Positions 1 to 9,795 of a DNA stretch of 64,000 nt are shown one piece after another. Position 1 is the first letter of the stretch; every line of letters begins with the position of its first letter. The position numbers and the translations under genes are program-made. Source of the stretch: Deltaproteobacteria bacterium HGW-Deltaproteobacteria-14 (GTDB lineage: Bacteria; Myxococcota_A; UBA9042; PHBI01); assembly GCA_002841945.1 (NCBI GenBank), contig PHBI01000021.1, forward strand, positions 1 through 64,000. The letters are read 5' to 3'. Below the pieces are notes generated by a model. That model had not been told where the DNA came from, did not search any database, and saw nothing but the letters and a program-made list of their open reading frames with translations.

Positions 1-615
1 AACGTTGCCACGTCACGTTCCCCACAAGTGGATCCGTTTCGCCGCCCCCAGGGTGGAGCCAGTCACCCGCCTGTTGACAGTGTGCGCGCGCTTCGGAGCG
101 AGTACTCGGGCAAGCTGTGGATCGAGGTCATGCTCGTCGCCGGGCTCAACGACGGCGACGAAGCGCTCGAGGCGCTGGCCGCGCTGCTGACCACGATGAG
201 CCCCGACGGCGTGCAGATCACGCTGCCCACCCGACCGCCCTGCGAGCAGTGGGTTCATGCGCCCGACGCCGAGCGGCTGATGAAGGCCGTCGCCGTGCTC
301 GGCGAGGTCGCCGCCGTCGTCCCCCCCGCACCCGACAACGCAGCCATCGCGTCCGCCGACCCGGCGGCGGCGATCCTCGACGTGATCACCCGCCACCCGA
401 TGCGTGAGACCGAGCTTGGCCACCTGTTCGCCTCGACCGACGCCGCCACCATCCACCGCATCCTGACCGAACTCGAGGTCACCGGCGCCGCGCGCCGCAT
501 CGAGCGGCACGGCTACGCCTACTGGACCGAGACGGCGACCACCTTCGGCGACACCGACCGCACCCGCCCTACCCCGTCACAGCTGCGACGCCACCGCAAC
601 GAGACCTCGGGCTGA
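1..615 (+). CDS. Radical SAM family protein, C-terminal part (5' end outside window)
   Basis: The frame is open from base 1, so the gene starts upstream and the ATG at 28 is probably internal. The visible stretch SGKLWIEVMLVAGLND, followed by LPTRPPCEQWV, resembles the C-terminal half of the radical SAM proteins grouped in COG0731 (MoaA/wyosine-synthase-like Fe-S oxidoreductases). The CxxxCxxC cluster motif of such proteins would lie outside the window. The last 80 or so residues (AAILDVITRHPMRETELG onward) look like a winged helix, a known tail in this family. The substrate cannot be told. The family assignment is by pattern only and the N-terminal visible part is poorly conserved. Confidence 0.6.
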   Translation, partial: NVATSRSPQVDPFRRPQGGASHPPVDSVRALRSEYSGKLWIEVMLVAGLNDGDEALEALAALLTTMSPDGVQITLPTRPPCEQWVHAPDAERLMKAVAVLGEVAAVVPPAPDNAAIASADPAAAILDVITRHPMRETELGHLFASTDAATIHRILTELEVTGAARRIERHGYAYWTETATTFGDTDRTRPTPSQLRRHRNETSG

Positions 616-794
616 CCCCGCGACGCCGCACCAGCCCTTGGACCACCACGCCGACGCAGCGACGCGCTGGTTCGGTCGCCCTCCGGGCACACCGGCAGCG
701 GCGTCGCGATCCGCGCGGCGGCCCGCCCCCACGTGAAGACGGCTGAGCGCCGCCGCCAGCAGCGGGAGCCGCCGCGCAGACCGCCAGGCAGCCG
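616..794. other. Intergenic gap between convergent genes
   Basis: This 179-base GC-rich stretch separates two convergent genes. ORF-track entries here are shadows. I see no clear terminator with a T run and no RNA gene. Confidence 0.4.
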
Positions 795-1403
795 CTAGCC
801 TTCCATCGACGGTTTCCACACCTTCCAGACGTTGCCCACGAGATCGGGGCCAGGCTTGAGCGTCGTGCCACCGGGGACCCACCCGGCCGGCATCGCCTCA
901 GCGCCCTTGGTAGCCCGGACGTGCTGGAAGGCCTGCACCTGGCGGATCGTCTCGGCGAGGCGGCGCCCGACCGGCGGGGTCAGCACCTCCGCCGCCTGGA
1001 TGACGCCGTCCGGGTCGATGATGAAGCGCCCGCGCAGCTCGATCCCCTGCACCTCGTCCCACACGCCGTAGGCCCGGCCCACGTTGCCGGCCTGGTCCGA
1101 GGCCATGTGGAACGGCACGCCGCCCTCCACCATCTTCGTGAGCTCGTGGTCATTCCACATCTTGTGGACGAAGTGGCTGTCCACGCTCACCGAGATCACT
1201 TCCACACCCAGCTTCTGAAGATCCGAGTATTTGTCGGCGACCGCCGACACTTCGGTCGCTCAGACGAAGGTGAAGTCCCCCGGATAGAAGCAGAGGAGCA
1301 CCCACCTGCCGAGGTAGCTGGAGAGCTGCACCGACGTGAAACCACCACGGTGGTACGCCGGAGCGGTGAAGTCAGGGGCCTTCTGGCCCACACGTGCCGT
1401 CAT
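795..1403 (-). CDS. Predicted selenocysteine-containing peroxiredoxin (AhpC/Prx1-like), in-frame UGA at 1260-1262
   Basis: The ORF track splits this gene into 795..1250 and 1260..1694, but both pieces are in one frame. They are joined by a single TGA at the peroxidatic cysteine: YPGDFTFV-U-ATEVSAVADKY, where the family has FxxPxxxTFVCPTE. The product would be 202 residues with Sec48. P41 and T45 of the PxxxTxxC motif are present. The usual C-terminal resolving Cys (VCPA) is replaced by AMPAGW, so this would be a one-Sec enzyme that reduces H2O2 or hydroperoxides with an outside thiol. A hairpin with a GGUC loop starts 11 nt after the UGA. The start is ATG 1403 with AAGGAGG upstream; an in-frame ATG at 1508 with GGGAGG is an alternative adding 35 residues. 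Downstream of katG and on the same strand. A nonsense mutation is the alternative reading, but the flanking frame is intact. Confidence 0.82.
1232..1249 (-). promoter_or_regulatory. Candidate bacterial SECIS hairpin for the UGA codon
   Basis: In the mRNA, UGUCGGC-GGUC-GCCGACA forms a perfect 7-bp stem with a GGUC tetraloop. It begins 11 nt after the UGA, and the loop starts at +18. A lower 4-bp stem (CCGA at +5 to +8 with UCGG at +34 to +37) can extend it. Known bacterial SECIS elements have an apical loop with an early G about 16-37 nt after the UGA, and the E. coli fdhF loop contains GGUC, which SelB binds. The match is by eye; no folding program was run. Confidence 0.75.
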
Positions 1404-1508
1404 GACGTCCTCCTTGTCCGCGTGTCGCTCCTCGGGCCCCGACGGCTCCGGCGTCGCGCCGGAGACCGTGCCGGTGATCCGAGCACATCCCTGCGGTTGT
1501 TCAGACAT

Positions 1509-1956
1509 GTCGCCTCCCTTCGGCGGGCCGCCGCACGCAGCCCACCGCCTTCGAGCCCCCGGCGATGCGAGGATGGCGCCAGCATACGGCCGGCGACGTC
1601 GCACCCCCAACCCGCGCCCCGGCGCGACCTCACACGCCCGCCACAGCGCGCCCCGGCCGGGCGCCGATCTGGCGAGCCAACACCTTGACTTCAATCACGA
1701 TTCCGCGCAACACGCGACCACGATCACGCCCGCCCGACGCCCACCTCGCGCACCCGCGGTATATCGCCGCAGGAGGCCAAGACTCGCCCGGCTACCCGAT
1801 CGTCAGGATCAGCCGGCGGCACCACGGCCACCGACTGCCGTGCGCCGACGACCGTCGCGTGCCTGCTCGCGGGGTCACGACGCAGAGCCCGAGACCGGCA
1901 GCCGCGTCACCCGGGTCGTAGCGGGCTACGTCCCGAGTGGCGGAGAGCGCACACCG
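1509..1956. other. Gap upstream of the peroxiredoxin, downstream of katG
   Basis: These 448 bases lie between katG and the peroxiredoxin, both on the minus strand, and should hold the peroxiredoxin promoter. Composition is mixed, with an AT-richer pocket around 1680-1730. I could not assign -35/-10 boxes or an operator with confidence. A short GCGGTATATCGCCGC sequence lies near 1768. ORF-track entries here look like noise. Confidence 0.35.
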
Positions 1957-4197
<2,241 letters not shown>

Positions 4198-4237
4198 CTA
4201 ACGCAGACCGACTCGCCTGTCCACGCGGCCTCCGGGC

Positions 4238-4273
4238 GTCCCCGCGCCCCACGGTGTCCCCGCGCCCCACGGT
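4238..4273 (+). repeat. 18-bp tandem direct repeat, two copies
   Basis: The 18-mer GTCCCCGCGCCCCACGGT occurs twice head to tail with no mismatch. It lies about 290 bases upstream of the sigma-54 promoter, rather far for a typical enhancer, and may be simple slippage. Confidence 0.85.
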
Positions 4274-4556
4274 TCGGCGGACCTCGCGCCCGACCCGGCG
4301 CGCAACAGCGGTGCATGAACCGCCGCCCGGGGGGACGCTGCCTACGGAGGTGTCGACGCAGCAAGGCCCAATGAGACGAGGCGATCGTCCCCCGCGTGAC
4401 ACAGTTGGGACACCGACCGACCGACCCGGAGGTGGTCGAGGGACCCCGGCGCTGGGGACGACGGTCCGTCGAATCACCCCCGCGGACAGCCTCCGCACGC
4501 GCCCTCGAGTCACGAGAACCGAGCAAACGCTCTGCCCGGGCCGCCCCACGCCCCCC

Positions 4557-4571
4557 TGGCACGCAGCTTGC
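4557..4571 (+). promoter_or_regulatory. Sigma-54 (-24/-12) promoter of small paralog 1
   Basis: TGGCAC-N5-TTGC matches the RpoN consensus core at all ten fixed positions, with N5 = GCAGC. The -12 element ends 38 bases before the ATG at 4609, leaving a short leader with GGAGG. The same layout occurs in front of paralog 2. Confidence 0.8.
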
Positions 4572-4608
4572 CCTGGGACGAAGCCAACCACAGCAAGGGA
4601 GGCCCTCC

Positions 4609-5046
4609 ATGGCCGCTGCGACGAAGCTCGTTTGGACGGGGCGCTGGCCCCTGGTCCCCGGTCTCGACGTCTGGACCCGGGTGTTCAACGCCCGACCGCA
4701 CCGCTACTTCATCGTCCTCGACTATCCCCCGGTCGCGCTGCCCGGCGCGCTCGGACGGGGCTTCACGGTCTTCTCCCCGGAGCTCCCGTGGACCGAGGTG
4801 CATGGCTACCTCGAGCGCTGCGGCATGAGCCACGGCTGGTCACCCGCCGCTCCGCCCCCGACGGCCCCTCGAGGGGTCGCCTCGCCGACGGACCCCGCCG
4901 CCTGGACGCGCCGGACGGTCCTCCGCCCCCAGCCGCGGCGACGACCCGGCGTCACGACCCGCCGCGTGTCCCCGCGCCTCGCCGGCGCCCGGCGAGGCTC
5001 ACCGCCCACCTGGGCCTGCCCTCCGGTGACGAACGGCGCGGCGTGA
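4609..5046 (+). CDS. Small protein of unknown function, paralog 1 of a three-gene family
   Basis: 145 residues, not recognised. The first 85 residues align by eye with the two following genes: an N-terminal Trp-containing segment, then HRYFIVLDYPP, then LPWTEVHGYLERCG, then HGWSPAAPP. The rest is a low-complexity Pro/Arg-rich tail not shared in detail with the others. No signal peptide or membrane helix is visible, so it is probably cytoplasmic. The start at 4609 is chosen over the longer ORF start at 4396 because GGGAGG lies just upstream and because the sigma-54 promoter at 4557 would be inside the longer ORF. Confidence 0.65.
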   Translation: MAAATKLVWTGRWPLVPGLDVWTRVFNARPHRYFIVLDYPPVALPGALGRGFTVFSPELPWTEVHGYLERCGMSHGWSPAAPPPTAPRGVASPTDPAAWTRRTVLRPQPRRRPGVTTRRVSPRLAGARRGSPPTWACPPVTNGAA

Positions 5047-5059
5047 CGCCGCAGCGGTG

Positions 5060-5101
5060 CGGGGTACGCGAGTCCCCACCGTTTGGGGAGTCCGAACCCC
5101 G
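5060..5101 (+). promoter_or_regulatory. Imperfect dyad upstream of the second sigma-54 promoter (possible enhancer site)
   Basis: Outer arms CGGGGT/ACCCCG and inner arms TCCCC/GGGGA form a nested dyad about 75-115 bases upstream of the -24 element at 5175. Enhancer-binding proteins for sigma-54 promoters typically bind at such distances. The role is inferred; a terminator for paralog 1 is the other reading. Confidence 0.4.
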
Positions 5102-5174
5102 GCTGCGCGCGCGCGGCGCGCCGCAGACCCGCCTCCGACCGTGCCGACCGCGCGCAGAGCGCGCCAAACCGGCT

Positions 5175-5189
5175 TGGCACGATGCTTGA
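5175..5189 (+). promoter_or_regulatory. Sigma-54 (-24/-12) promoter of small paralog 2
   Basis: TGGCAC-N5-TTGA matches nine of ten core positions of the RpoN consensus and carries the G after TGGCAC that strong promoters have. It ends 37 bases before the ATG at 5226, almost the same spacing as at paralog 1. Confidence 0.72.
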
Positions 5190-5225
5190 GTAGGTGGCCA
5201 GCAACTCGAACCTGAAGGAGAACCG

Positions 5226-5591
5226 ATGAGAGAGCCCTGGCAAGGTGACTGGTGCCCCGCCCCGAACTTCCGCGTCCACGTCCGTCTCATCCCGGTCCTG
5301 CGCGTGCGCTACGATCTCCACGTCCAGTTCCCCGCGGGCAACACGCTCCACCCCCTCTCCGGGGTCGACGTCGTCATGCCGCGGCTCACGTGGGAGGAGG
5401 TGATCGACTTCTTCACCGTCCACGGGATGACCGGCGGCTGGGCCCCGAAGCCGCCGACGCCCGCTGACCTCAAGCGGCAGGTCGGAGACCGGAGTCTTCA
5501 GCTGGCGGCGCGGCCCCGTGCCGGCCGCGGAGGACGCTGGTCTCCGACGAGCCGGGCCGCCGCCGGGGCTCCAGCCCCCGTCGCCGTCTGA
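5226..5591 (+). CDS. Small protein of unknown function, paralog 2 of a three-gene family
   Basis: 121 residues, not recognised. It shares with its neighbours the order VHVRL - VRYDLHVQFP - LTWEEVIDFF - GGWAPKPPTP. The conserved core is about 80 residues and the tail is Arg/Ala-rich and variable. No export signal is visible. AAGGAG lies eight bases upstream of the ATG and a sigma-54 promoter precedes it. Paralog 3 starts 35 bases after its stop, so the two are probably co-transcribed. Confidence 0.7.
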   Translation: MREPWQGDWCPAPNFRVHVRLIPVLRVRYDLHVQFPAGNTLHPLSGVDVVMPRLTWEEVIDFFTVHGMTGGWAPKPPTPADLKRQVGDRSLQLAARPRAGRGGRWSPTSRAAAGAPAPVAV

Positions 5592-5626
5592 AGCCCCTCC
5601 CCCTCCACGCACTCCCCGGAGCCCCC

Positions 5627-5989
5627 ATGACCACCCTCTGGAGCGCCACCTGCCAGGATCCCGACGACAACATCCGCGTCGTCGTGCGCGTCGAAGCCGC
5701 CACCTGCGGTCGCTATGACCTCCACATCCGCTACCCGCCGCCCCCGCGCGCGCCCGACCTCCCCCCGATCGACGTCCTGCTCCGCGATCTGGCCTGGGAC
5801 GAGGTCCTCACCTGGTTCGACCGCTACCGCCTGCGCGCCGGCTGGAGCCCGCAGGCCCCCCCTATCTCAGCCCCGCGCCGCCCCCGGCGCGGCCACGATC
5901 GCGCGCCACACGCCGAGCGCCCGCGCCGCACCTTCGTTCGCACCCTGCCGTGGGGACGCCCGCTCGCCCCGCTCGCGTGCGGCGCGTGA
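5627..5989 (+). CDS. Small protein of unknown function, paralog 3 of a three-gene family
   Basis: 120 residues, not recognised. It aligns with paralogs 1 and 2 through VVVRVE - GRYDLHIRYPP - LAWDEVLTWFDRY - AGWSPQAPP, and is closer to paralog 2. Cys9 and Cys27 are not conserved in the other two. There is no sigma-54 promoter of its own, only a weak GGAG before ATG 5627, so it probably depends on the paralog 2 transcript. The RYDLH...W.EV...GWSP core invites a family name, but no function can be given. Confidence 0.68.
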   Translation: MTTLWSATCQDPDDNIRVVVRVEAATCGRYDLHIRYPPPPRAPDLPPIDVLLRDLAWDEVLTWFDRYRLRAGWSPQAPPISAPRRPRRGHDRAPHAERPRRTFVRTLPWGRPLAPLACGA

Positions 5990-6154
5990 AGTTCTGACGG
6001 GTCCATGAAGACGTGTGTGGACGACGCCTTCACGAGGTGAGAAAACGCGCGCAGCGGAGGAATCCGGCGCGGTCGCGCGTTGATACGCGCGCGCTCACGG
6101 CCCGCCAGGCCCGACCCGCAAACCGCGGGTCACCATCGCGCAGGGAGTGACACC

Positions 6155-7411
6155 ATGGTCGAGTTGGACGACGTCCCCATCGGGCCGCCGCCGACGGACG
6201 GTCCCCACCCCAGCCGGTCCCGAAGGGGCGGCTGGTTGGTCGCGGCGGCGCTCGCTGCGCTGGTCGGGGCGTTCTTCGCGGGGCTCTCCACCCACGACTT
6301 CATCACGCACCTCGACGGCCAGATCCACGCCGTCCACTGCTCGGTGATGCCCGGCGACGACGCGATCGTAGGCCAGAGCGGCTGCAAAGACGCCATGCTC
6401 TCGCCGTGGAGCTCGTTCTTCCGGCGCAGCATCTGGGGGGGCCTCCCGGTGAGCGTCGCCGCGCTCGCGGTCTTCGCCTTCCTGGCCGCCCTCTCCATCG
6501 CGATCCTGTTGCGTCGCAACAGGACCCGGCATGACACCTTCTTCTTGTTTGCCGGCGCGATGTTACCAGCCGTCGCTAGCATCATCTGGGCGGTGATCGC
6601 TGCGACGCAGCTGGGCGACTTCTGCCAGGTGTGCGTCGGGATGTACGCCTCCTCGGGGCTCCTCCTCGTCCTCGCGGTCGTCGCCCACGTACGCGCCGAG
6701 CCGGCGGGAGGCACGCCTCGACCGTGGGGCCGGTGGGGCTTGTGGTTCGGCGAGGGGACTGCCGCCGTCGCCGCGTTGGTCGTGCTGTACCTCGCCCTCG
6801 TCCCGAGCGAACGCAAGAGCCTCGCGGGCTGCGGCCGCCTCGTGATGACCGAGGACAAGAAGGGCGTGCTGCTGCAGATGCCAGGCGAAGGGATCACCCC
6901 GGCGCTCTCGGTGATCGACCCGCTCTGCCCCTCGTGCCGCGCGTTCGACCAGCGCCTCGCCTCGAGCGGCCTCGACGCACAGCTCAACACCCGGATCCTG
7001 CTGTTCCCGCTCGACTCGCGCTGCAACTGGATGGTCAAGCAGAGCCTCCACCCGGGCGCCTGCGCCCTGAGCGAGGCGATGCTCTGCGCCCCCGAGCAGG
7101 CCAAGGCCATCCTCGACTGGGCGTTCGCCGACCAGGAGCGCCTGCTGACCCTCGGCGCCCACGACCCCGCGGCGATCGAGCGCGAGGTCGCCGAGCGCTT
7201 CCCGGCCGTGAGCGGCTGCGTCGGGACCTCGAAGGCGAAGGACCGCGTGACGAGCAGCCTGCGCTTCGCCGTCGCGAACGCGCTCCCGGTCGTGACGCCG
7301 CAGCTCTACGTCGACGACGTGCGGCTCTGCGACGAGGACACCGATCTCGGCCTGGAGTACACCCTCAACCACATGCTGAACCAACGGGCGGAAGCCGGAG
7401 CGATGCCATGA
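6155..7411 (+). CDS. Vitamin K epoxide reductase (VKOR) fused to a thioredoxin-like domain
   Basis: 418 residues. Residues about 27-180 hold four membrane helices and the VKOR pattern: loop cysteines C62 and C77, a Ser/Trp-rich segment and the active CQVC at 157-160. A further helix near 200-217 leads to a periplasmic thioredoxin-like domain with CPSC at 258-261 and further cysteines (DSRCNW, GACALSEAMLC). VKOR homologues reoxidise thiol oxidases with quinone, so the fused pair should form disulfides in exported proteins. The start 6155 has GGGAG upstream; the longer ORF start at 6080 lacks a ribosome site. The next gene overlaps by ATGA, so this is the first gene of a redox operon. Confidence 0.85.
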   Translation: MVELDDVPIGPPPTDGPHPSRSRRGGWLVAAALAALVGAFFAGLSTHDFITHLDGQIHAVHCSVMPGDDAIVGQSGCKDAMLSPWSSFFRRSIWGGLPVSVAALAVFAFLAALSIAILLRRNRTRHDTFFLFAGAMLPAVASIIWAVIAATQLGDFCQVCVGMYASSGLLLVLAVVAHVRAEPAGGTPRPWGRWGLWFGEGTAAVAALVVLYLALVPSERKSLAGCGRLVMTEDKKGVLLQMPGEGITPALSVIDPLCPSCRAFDQRLASSGLDAQLNTRILLFPLDSRCNWMVKQSLHPGACALSEAMLCAPEQAKAILDWAFADQERLLTLGAHDPAAIEREVAERFPAVSGCVGTSKAKDRVTSSLRFAVANALPVVTPQLYVDDVRLCDEDTDLGLEYTLNHMLNQRAEAGAMP

Positions 7412-8091
7412 ACGCGCTCGTCCCACAGATCCCACTGTTGCTCGGGCTCGCGATCCCCGCGATCGTCGTGTCGGGCTGGCTCGGCGACGCCGAAGAGAGC
7501 CTGCGGGCCACCGAGCCCGGTCCCAAGAAGGTCGCCGTCGCCGCGATGGCGGAGGAAGGCTACTGCACCCCGGAGCTCAAGCAGATCGTGCGGCGCGTCG
7601 CAGGGGCCTGCGGCCTGCTCGACGCGCAGGGGCGAGGCTGCCAGCCGGCCGACGCCGCCAAGATCGTCCAGCTCGACGCCGGGGACTTCAACAGGCTCTT
7701 CCTACCGCTGAAAGCACGGGTCCACATCATCCAGTTCGACACCCGCTCGGCCGAGCTCGACGAGGCGGCCCAGCGCGCCGTCAACGCGGCGTGGTCGGAC
7801 CGCGGCGGCGCCTCGTTCTTCTTCGTCGTCGCCCGCGCCTCCCCCGACGGCTCCAAGGCCTTCAACCAGAAGCTCTCGAACTCGCGAGCCCAGTCCGTGC
7901 TCGACTTCCTCGAGGGGCAGTTCAAGGACCCCGACATCAAGAAGCGGGTCGGGCTCCTCTGGCTCGGCGAGGAGTTCGCCCAGCTCACGGCGGACTTCTG
8001 TGGGTGGACGCGGAGCCGCGCCGGAACGGAGTGTGACGAGACCCAGATCAACCGGAGCGCGTTCATCGCATGGATCGACTGCAACATCTGA
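7408..8091 (+). CDS. Exported OmpA-like protein in the redox operon
   Basis: 227 residues. It starts at ATG 7408, sharing ATGA with the upstream stop. A hydrophobic N-terminus (IPLLLGLAIPAIVV) is a signal or anchor. The C-terminal half has the OmpA/MotB-like layout: VHIIQFDTRSAELDEAAQ followed by a loop and SNSRAQSVLDFL, the segment that in the family binds peptidoglycan. Several cysteines (YC, GACG, GC, FCGW, EC, DC) suggest it may be a substrate of the VKOR-thioredoxin partners. The family role is cell-wall anchoring; its exact job is unknown. Confidence 0.6.
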   Translation: MNALVPQIPLLLGLAIPAIVVSGWLGDAEESLRATEPGPKKVAVAAMAEEGYCTPELKQIVRRVAGACGLLDAQGRGCQPADAAKIVQLDAGDFNRLFLPLKARVHIIQFDTRSAELDEAAQRAVNAAWSDRGGASFFFVVARASPDGSKAFNQKLSNSRAQSVLDFLEGQFKDPDIKKRVGLLWLGEEFAQLTADFCGWTRSRAGTECDETQINRSAFIAWIDCNI

Positions 8092-8672
8092 CCGCCCTGG
8101 CCACCATCGCCGTCCTCACCGCGGGCGTTGGGTGCGGCGACAAGAAGCCCCGGCCGCCCGTCGTGGAGGAGCGCGTCGCGGCGGTCCCGGTCGACACCCA
8201 GGCGCTCGCGTCGTTCTGCGATGCGCACTGGCCGGAGCGAGGCGCGCAGGGCGCGCGAGCCTTCACGGGCCCGGCCACCCGCACCAAGGGCGACGCGCCA
8301 CCGGCTGGCCGGTGGCGCTGGGTCAACTTCTGGGCGACGTGGTGCGCCCCATGCCTCGAGGAGATGCCGCTCCTCGCGCGCTGGCGGGACGGCCTGGCGA
8401 AGGAGGGCAAGCCGCTGACGCTCGAGCTGTGGAGCGTCGACGAGGACGAGGGCGCCCTCGCAAGGCGCGCGCGCTCGGGCCTGCCGGGCGTGGTGCGCCA
8501 CGTCAAGAGCCCCGAGGCGCTCGCCGCCTACCTCAGCGAGATCGGGCTGAACCCGGACTCCGCGCTGCCGATTCAGATGCTCGTAGACCCCGACGGCCAG
8601 CTGCGCTGCGTCCGCGTCGGCTCGGTCCGCGCCGACAACTGGGGCACCGTCCGAGCGGTGCTCGGTCTCTGA
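8070..8672 (+). CDS. TlpA-like thioredoxin domain lipoprotein
   Basis: 200 residues. A signal sequence ends at Cys22 with a weak lipobox (GVGC). The thioredoxin fold follows with WVNFWATWCAPCLEEMP (active Cys92 and Cys95) and the cis-Pro strand ALPIQMLVDPDG. TlpA/ResA-type proteins are membrane-attached thiol reductants for cytochrome c or other exported proteins. It overlaps the previous gene by 22 bases, so it is translated from the same transcript. In the operon an oxidising VKOR system and a reducing thioredoxin are paired. Confidence 0.82.
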   Translation: MDRLQHLTALATIAVLTAGVGCGDKKPRPPVVEERVAAVPVDTQALASFCDAHWPERGAQGARAFTGPATRTKGDAPPAGRWRWVNFWATWCAPCLEEMPLLARWRDGLAKEGKPLTLELWSVDEDEGALARRARSGLPGVVRHVKSPEALAAYLSEIGLNPDSALPIQMLVDPDGQLRCVRVGSVRADNWGTVRAVLGL

Positions 8673-8685
8673 CGCCCCCCGCTGG

Positions 8686-8727
8686 GACACCTCAAGAAAA
8701 GCGCAGCGCAGCGAGTCTTGAGGTGTC
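8686..8727 (+). terminator. Hairpin after the redox operon
   Basis: GACACCTCAAGA and its exact complement TCTTGAGGTGTC form a 12-bp stem around an 18-base loop, 14 bases past the tlpA-like stop. There is no T run, so it may be a stability hairpin rather than an intrinsic terminator. Confidence 0.55.
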
Positions 8728-9031
8728 GTAGCGCCTCCTGACCGGAGATGACGGTGTAGGCGCCCGCACCCGCCGCGTATATCGCGGCGAGGACCGCGGC
8801 ATCGCGTCACGGCTGCTTCGTCTGGCCTCCAGCGTGGTGCGCCCCACGATCGCTTGGAGCCGCCCTCGTGCCAAGCGCGGGGAGCCCGCCTCTGCTCGAC
8901 CGAGGCGGGGACGGGCCGGCGCCGCGCGCGGTGGCTGTGCGACCTGGTGCTGGGTCGACTACGCGGCGGCGAAGGCCCGTCCCCGGAGATGTCTCGCGTC
9001 TGGGCCGATGGGACTCGGGACGGGGCACATC

Positions 9032-9069
9032 TCAACGCGCCAGGGTCGATTCAACGCGCCAGGGTCGAT
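9032..9069 (+). repeat. 19-bp tandem direct repeat, two copies
   Basis: TCAACGCGCCAGGGTCGAT occurs twice in a row without mismatch, about 270 bases before sufE. No further copies were seen. Confidence 0.85.
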
Positions 9070-9337
9070 AGCAAGTAGCGTTCCAGTGCAGCAGCGCCCA
9101 CGCGCAGCCGCCGCCCGGAGCGGGACGGGGGCGAGAATGACCAGCGGCGACGCGAGCGCGGGGCCACCGGTCCGACGAGCGACGCGCGACGCCCGACTCG
9201 TGCGGGATCGCGCCGCGGTGAGATCCCGCACACCGGGGTGGGGGAAATACCCCTGGCGCCCGCGGATCCGTGTGGGTGCGCGGTGCGAACAGCCGACGGT
9301 CCTTGACGCTCGTCTCGCCGAGCGCAAAGGTCGGGTC

Positions 9338-9748
9338 ATGACGACCATCGACGACATCCTCGAGAGCCTCGAGTTTCTCGACAGCTGGGAGGAGCGCTAC
9401 CGCTTCATCATCGACCTCGGCAAGCAGCTGCCGCAGATGGACGACGCGTACAAGACCCCGGCCACGAAGGTCGAGGGCTGTATGAGCCAGGTCTGGATGG
9501 TGGGCCGGGTGACCGGGACGCCCCCGGTGGTGGAGCTCGTCGCCGACAGCGACGCCATCGTCGTTCGCGGCCTCATCGCCGTGCTGATGATCCTGTACTC
9601 GGGCAAGGCCCCCGCCGAGATCCTCGCGACCGACATCGACGACGTCTTCGAGCGCCTCGGGTTCGCGGGTCACATCAGCGTCAACCGGCGCAACGGCTTC
9701 TTCGCGATGGTGGAGCGTATCAAGGGCATCGCGCGACAGGCAGCGTGA
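9338..9748 (+). CDS. sufE: SufE-family cysteine desulfurase activator
   Basis: 136 residues, the usual SufE length. SufE accepts sulfur from the SufS cysteine desulfurase and passes it to the SufBCD Fe-S scaffold in the cytoplasm. The motif KVEGCMSQVWM places the sulfur-accepting Cys at 48, and the hydrophobic segment GLIAVLMILYSGKAP is typical of the family. The start ATG 9338 is where family similarity begins; the ORF-track start at 8834 is an unsupported extension. No sufS or sufBCD lies nearby, so it is an orphan. The Fur-family gene follows within 50 bases. Confidence 0.9.
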   Translation: MTTIDDILESLEFLDSWEERYRFIIDLGKQLPQMDDAYKTPATKVEGCMSQVWMVGRVTGTPPVVELVADSDAIVVRGLIAVLMILYSGKAPAEILATDIDDVFERLGFAGHISVNRRNGFFAMVERIKGIARQAA

Positions 9749-9765
9749 CCGCGTTGCACTTGCAC

Positions 9766-9782
9766 TTGCAAGACACTTGCAA
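9766..9782 (+). promoter_or_regulatory. Palindromic operator candidate for the Fur-family regulator
   Basis: TTGCAAG-ACA-CTTGCAA is a perfect 7-3-7 inverted repeat lying 13 bases before ATG 9796. An extra TTGCAC half-site precedes it. Its place between sufE and the regulator fits autoregulation. Confidence 0.6.
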
Positions 9783-9795
9783 TAACCTCGCTGTC

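Larger units (their letters stand above)
8673..9337. other. 665-base gap between the redox operon and sufE
   Basis: It contains a terminator-like hairpin (8686-8727), a small palindrome CGCCGCG-TATAT-CGCGGCG (8771-8789) and a 19-bp tandem duplication (9032-9069). ORF entries running through it (such as 8834..9748) are extensions of the sufE frame without a ribosome site. I see no gene. Confidence 0.5.

Noticed and set aside
1260-1262. Ordinary nonsense mutation in the peroxiredoxin
   Set aside because: The stop falls exactly on the catalytic codon, the frame is intact on both sides and a SECIS-like hairpin follows; a random mutation would rarely meet all three.
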